From an uncultured bacterium (GTDB lineage Bacteria > Krumholzibacteriota > Krumholzibacteriia > LZORAL124-64-63): a stretch of 35,582 nt of DNA. This document shows positions 32,868-35,582 of this stretch, in pieces. Below the pieces are notes generated by a model. It searched no databases. It was not told the origin of the DNA and saw nothing but the letters and a program-made list of their open reading frames with translations. The position numbers and the translations under genes are program-made. Numbering within the stretch: position 1 is the stretch's first letter; each line of letters starts with the position of its first letter. Where the stretch lies: assembly GCA_903859215.1 (NCBI GenBank), contig CAIOLW010000122.1, forward strand, positions 1 through 35,582, given 5' to 3'.

Positions 32868-33680
32868 TCAACCCTCCCCGCGCCGCTTGCGGCGGGTCGT
32901 GAAGTACAGGAATGCGCCGAAGATGACGAGCGTCGTCAGCATCACGACCGCCGTGACGCGCATGATGTTGAACACGTAGGTCCGGCCCTCCGGGTCGTAG
33001 CTGAAGCACATCTTGATCAGCCGCGCCGTGGTCGGCATGACCGTCCCGCGCGAGGCCTCGTAGACGCCCATCTGGAAATCGAACGGCAGGAACTCGTTGC
33101 CCAGCAGGTAGCGCGTGATCTTGCGGTCGGGCGCCAGGATCACCAGGCCGGCCGGGTGCGTGAACTCGCGGCCGGCGCGCATGTAGCGGAAGCCGATCGC
33201 GCCGGTGATGCGGTCGACCGACGCCTGGTCCGCGGTCATGAACCGCCACGCCGACCCGGGGAACGGGCGGCCCACCAGCTTCAGGTAGTTGGCCTGCTTC
33301 TGCCGCGCGGTCTCCGGCGAGTCGTTCGGGTTGAAACTGACGGCCACCAACTGGAACGGCTGCTTGGCCGGGTCCATCTGGCTCTTGCCCAGGATGTCCG
33401 CCACCTCGTTCAGCAACGGCGTGCAGATGCCGGGGCAGTCGTAGTAGACCATCATCAGGATGGTCGGCTTGTCGAAGAGGGCGCCCGTCGTCACCGGTTG
33501 ACCCTGCTCGTCCTTCAGGACGATGTCGCCCGGCACGACCTGGCCCAGGTGCTCCTGGTACTCGACCGCTTCCTCGTTCAACTGCGCCCGCGCGGGCGCC
33601 GGTGCGCTCGTCGCCGCCGCCAGCAGCAACAGCGCCAGCGTCGCCGCCCGGGCGCCGATCGTGTTCGTGCGCTTGGACAT
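32868..33680 (-). CDS. SCO1/SenC copper chaperone with C-terminal membrane anchor
   Basis: SCO proteins deliver copper to, or reduce the cysteines of, the CuA site in oxidase subunit II. The 270-residue protein has a thioredoxin-like domain with the copper-binding pair C82 and C86 in YYDCPGICTPLL and H175 in REFTHPAGLVIL, the three expected ligands. The N-terminus is a cleavable-looking signal peptide (TLALLLLAAATSAPAPARAQ). Unlike the usual N-terminally anchored SCO, it has a hydrophobic segment at about 239-260 followed by TTRRKRR, so it is probably held by its C-terminus. ATG 33680 has GGAGG four bases upstream; ATG 33683 just before it is too close. It heads the oxidase operon. Confidence 0.92.
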   Translation of the reverse strand: MSKRTNTIGARAATLALLLLAAATSAPAPARAQLNEEAVEYQEHLGQVVPGDIVLKDEQGQPVTTGALFDKPTILMMVYYDCPGICTPLLNEVADILGKSQMDPAKQPFQLVAVSFNPNDSPETARQKQANYLKLVGRPFPGSAWRFMTADQASVDRITGAIGFRYMRAGREFTHPAGLVILAPDRKITRYLLGNEFLPFDFQMGVYEASRGTVMPTTARLIKMCFSYDPEGRTYVFNIMRVTAVVMLTTLVIFGAFLYFTTRRKRRGEG

Positions 33681-33683
33681 CAT

Positions 33684-34003
33684 GCCTCCGGCACCACCCT
33701 TCACAACCCGACCCTGCTCCCGCGGCGCCGTGGGCGTCGCCGTTGTCCCCGCCATGGACGGCCCGGGCGGGAGCCCGTTTCCGTGCGTCAACACAGCCCG
33801 CCCCAGGCTGACCCGACCACGAAATTGAAAATCAATATTGCGAAATAATACTAGCTTCATCCGATATATGACCGCAACCAGAAAATTGCCGGGACCGGCC
33901 GGCGCACACCGCCAGGCGGCGATTCCGGTTTGCGCCCGCCCCGCCCGGACGTATCCTGTCAACGGCGCAACCTTGTTCCCGGTAAGCGACTGGAGACCCG
34001 CCC
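33684..34003. promoter_or_regulatory. Divergent intergenic region between the SCO gene and the cNMP-fold gene
   Basis: About 320 bases without a supported gene. Most is GC-rich, but 33820-33890 is clearly AT-rich and is the likely promoter zone for both directions. On the minus strand TTGCGG (33877-33872) with an 18-base spacer and TAGTAT (33853-33848) is the best sigma-70 candidate for the oxidase operon, though weak. On the plus strand TTGAAA (33825-33830) has no properly spaced good -10. No terminator or repeat was seen. Confidence 0.4.
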
Positions 34004-34372
34004 GTGCCCGCTGCCCCCGCCCCCGTCCTGAGCCTGCGGCGCGACGAGCACCTGTTCTCGCGGCAGCCCGACCTGGCCGGCAAGCTGTCCCAGGTCCGGC
34101 GCCTGCTGCCCCTGGCCCCGGACCAGCTGCTGCACGCCGCGGTGCCGGCGGTCTACCTGATCCGGCGCGGCCGGCTGCGGGTGACGCAGCTGTTGCCGGA
34201 CGGGCGCGAGATCACCCGCGCCGTCCTGCAGGCGGGCGCCGGCCTCGAGACGCAGGATGCCGGCGTGGCGGATGCGAACCTCGACACCTACCCGCTGCCC
34301 GACATGGTCCTGGCCGCGCTCGGCGAGACCGAGCTGTGGCAGGTGCCCGCCGGCAGCTTCGACCCGGACTGA
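34004..34372 (+). CDS. Small stand-alone cyclic-nucleotide-binding-fold (Crp N-domain-like) protein
   Basis: The 122-residue protein reads as a degenerate CAP effector domain. VYLIRRGRLRVTQLLPDGRE and ITRAVLQAGAGLE match the beta-roll text 'lyli.sGrvrv..l..dGre.tla.l.pGd'; the later ALGETELWQVPAGSFD matches 'a.edtelL.lp...f'. The phosphate-binding cassette of true cAMP binders (GE.AL...R.A) is not visible, and there is no helix-turn-helix, so DNA binding is unlikely. The start is GTG 34004 with GGAG at 33992-33995. It ends 15 bases before gpmI and is probably co-transcribed. Ligand and role are unknown. A short false gene is unlikely given the coherent fold pattern. Confidence 0.7.
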   Translation: MPAAPAPVLSLRRDEHLFSRQPDLAGKLSQVRRLLPLAPDQLLHAAVPAVYLIRRGRLRVTQLLPDGREITRAVLQAGAGLETQDAGVADANLDTYPLPDMVLAALGETELWQVPAGSFDPD

Positions 34373-34387
34373 CGACCTGGAGATGGC

Positions 34388-35582
34388 ATGACCCACGACG
34401 ACGCGCGGAACAACCCCACCGACCAGGGCGCCCCGAAGGTCGTCCTGTGCATCCTCGACGGCGTGGGCTATCGCGACGGGCCGGACCGCGCCTACGGCAA
34501 CGCCGTCATCGGCGCGCACCCCGCGTACTACGAGTCGCTGCTGCGCGACTACCCGTTCACGACGCTGAACGCCTGCGGCCTGGACGTCGGCCTGCCCGAA
34601 GGGCAGATGGGCAACAGCGAGGTCGGCCACCTGACCATCGGCGCCGGCCGCGTCATCAACCAGGAGCTGGTGCGCATCAGCCGCAGCCTCGCGGACGGCG
34701 AGTTCGCCACGCGCCCCGGCTGGGTGAACTTCTCCCAAGCCTGCCTGAAGGACACCGGCCGCCTGCACCTGCTCGGCCTGGTCTCGCCCGGCGGCGTGCA
34801 CTCGCACACCGAGCACCTCTACGGCATCATCGAGCAGGCGAAAAAGGCCGGCTTCCGCGAGATCTTCGTGCACGCGTTCCTGGACGGGCGCGACACCGAT
34901 CCCCGCAGCGGCCGCGGCTACCTCGAGGAGCTGCAGGCGCAGCTGGACCGCATCGGCGCCGGCCGCATCGCCACCGTCTGCGGACGCTACTGGGGGATGG
35001 ATCGCGACAAGCGGTGGGAGCGCGTCGTGCGCGCCTGGAACCTGATCGTCGACGGCGTCATCGACGACAAGGGCCTCGGCGCCCGCAACGCCGTACAGGC
35101 GGTCGCCGATTCCTATGCGGCCGGCGTCACCGACGAGTTCATGGCCCCGACCGTCATCACCGACGAAGCCGGCGCCCCGCTGGCCACGGTGCGCGACGGC
35201 GACGGCGTCTTCTTCTGGAATTTCCGGGCCGACCGCGCCCGCGAACTGACCTGGGCCTTCCTGCAGGAAGGCTTCGACGGCTTCCCCATCGCCCGGCGCC
35301 CCCGCGTGCACTACCTGACGATGACTCCCTACGACGAGAAGCTGGACCTGCCGTCGCAGTACTCTTCCGAGGCGCCACGCAACGGCCTGGCCGAGGTCAT
35401 GGCAAACGCGGGCCTGCGCAACCTGCGCACGGCCGAGACCGAGAAGTATGCCCACGTGACCTACTTCTTCAATGGGGGCCGCGAGGAGCCGTGGCCCGGC
35501 GAGACGCGCCGCCTGGTCTCCTCACCGAAGGTCGCCACCTACGACCTGCAGCCCGAGATGAGCGCCCCCGAAGTGGCGGCGG
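34388..35582 (+). CDS. gpmI: 2,3-bisphosphoglycerate-independent phosphoglycerate mutase (partial, 3' end beyond window)
   Basis: GpmI interconverts 3- and 2-phosphoglycerate in glycolysis and gluconeogenesis using two manganese ions and a phosphoserine. About 398 of the usual 510 or so residues are present and the frame is open to the window edge. Visible motifs are VVLCILDGVGYRDG with the first metal aspartate, GLPEGQMGNSEVGHL with the catalytic serine, LLGLVSPGGVHSHTEHLYG, FVHAFLDGRDTDPRSG, GRYWGMDRDKRWERV, FFWNFRADRARELT, TEKYAHVTYFFNGG and the final TYDLQPEMSAPEV. ATG 34388 has GGAG at 34378-34381. It belongs to the alkaline-phosphatase superfamily, like the sulfatase in this window, but is unrelated in role. 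Confidence 0.97.
   Translation, partial: MTHDDARNNPTDQGAPKVVLCILDGVGYRDGPDRAYGNAVIGAHPAYYESLLRDYPFTTLNACGLDVGLPEGQMGNSEVGHLTIGAGRVINQELVRISRSLADGEFATRPGWVNFSQACLKDTGRLHLLGLVSPGGVHSHTEHLYGIIEQAKKAGFREIFVHAFLDGRDTDPRSGRGYLEELQAQLDRIGAGRIATVCGRYWGMDRDKRWERVVRAWNLIVDGVIDDKGLGARNAVQAVADSYAAGVTDEFMAPTVITDEAGAPLATVRDGDGVFFWNFRADRARELTWAFLQEGFDGFPIARRPRVHYLTMTPYDEKLDLPSQYSSEAPRNGLAEVMANAGLRNLRTAETEKYAHVTYFFNGGREEPWPGETRRLVSSPKVATYDLQPEMSAPEVAA

Overview
The window is a gene-dense piece (about 70% G+C judged by eye) of a chromosome from a Gram-negative, aerobically respiring bacterium. Gram-negativity is read from a TonB-dependent outer-membrane receptor. Aerobic respiration is read from a caa3-type cytochrome c oxidase whose subunit I carries the YSHPxV motif of the A2 subtype. 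The SUF-only Fe-S machinery, type A2 oxidase, C-terminally anchored SCO protein and TPP-riboswitch/TonB receptor/thiamine pyrophosphokinase operon would fit a deep-branching high-GC lineage of the FCB or Gemmatimonadota-like kind. That placement is inference; there is no rRNA or marker gene here.

Layout. (1) 1-10417, plus strand: a compact tetrapyrrole operon, [17-residue tail of an upstream gene]-hemD-hemB-hemL-hemE-hemN-hemH-hemY-hemX/ccsA-like-hemA. Most junctions overlap or nearly touch. Apart from hemC (perhaps just upstream) it encodes the C5 route from glutamyl-tRNA to protoheme through protoporphyrin. (2) 10425-12164, minus: a membrane protein with C-terminal TPRs, convergent with hemA. 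(3) 12240-17888, minus: sufC-sufB-sufD-sufS-sufU-sufT with stop/start overlaps at the first four junctions, preceded by an AT-rich control region (17889-18192). (4) 18193-19473, plus: an MFS exporter-like gene whose Shine-Dalgarno sequence lies inside a 10-bp inverted repeat. (5) 19499-24686, minus: a TPP riboswitch with an intrinsic terminator, followed by a TonB receptor, thiamine pyrophosphokinase, an SSS-family symporter and a small four-helix membrane protein. This looks like a complete thiamine uptake and activation operon with a non-standard inner-membrane transporter. (6) 24721-27183, plus: an SUMF1/FGE-fold secreted protein and a Tat-lipoprotein sulfatase, then a strong terminator. 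(7) 27230-28366, plus: CorA. (8) 28383-33680, minus: SCO-coxA-coxC-coxD-coxB(cyt c)-ctaB. (9) 34004-35582, plus: a stand-alone cNMP-binding-fold protein and gpmI, the latter cut by the window end.

Functionally the window joins heme synthesis (1), Fe-S cluster assembly (3) and heme-copper oxidase assembly (8), the supply chain for an aerobic respiratory chain, with a cofactor salvage module (5) between them. The strongest candidates for new biology are the SSS symporter and the four-helix protein under TPP-riboswitch control. Next come the hairpin over the MFS ribosome-binding site, the AT-rich suf/MFS control region, and the FGE-like protein lacking one catalytic cysteine beside a cysteine-type sulfatase. 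No tRNA, rRNA, insertion sequence or CRISPR array was seen.
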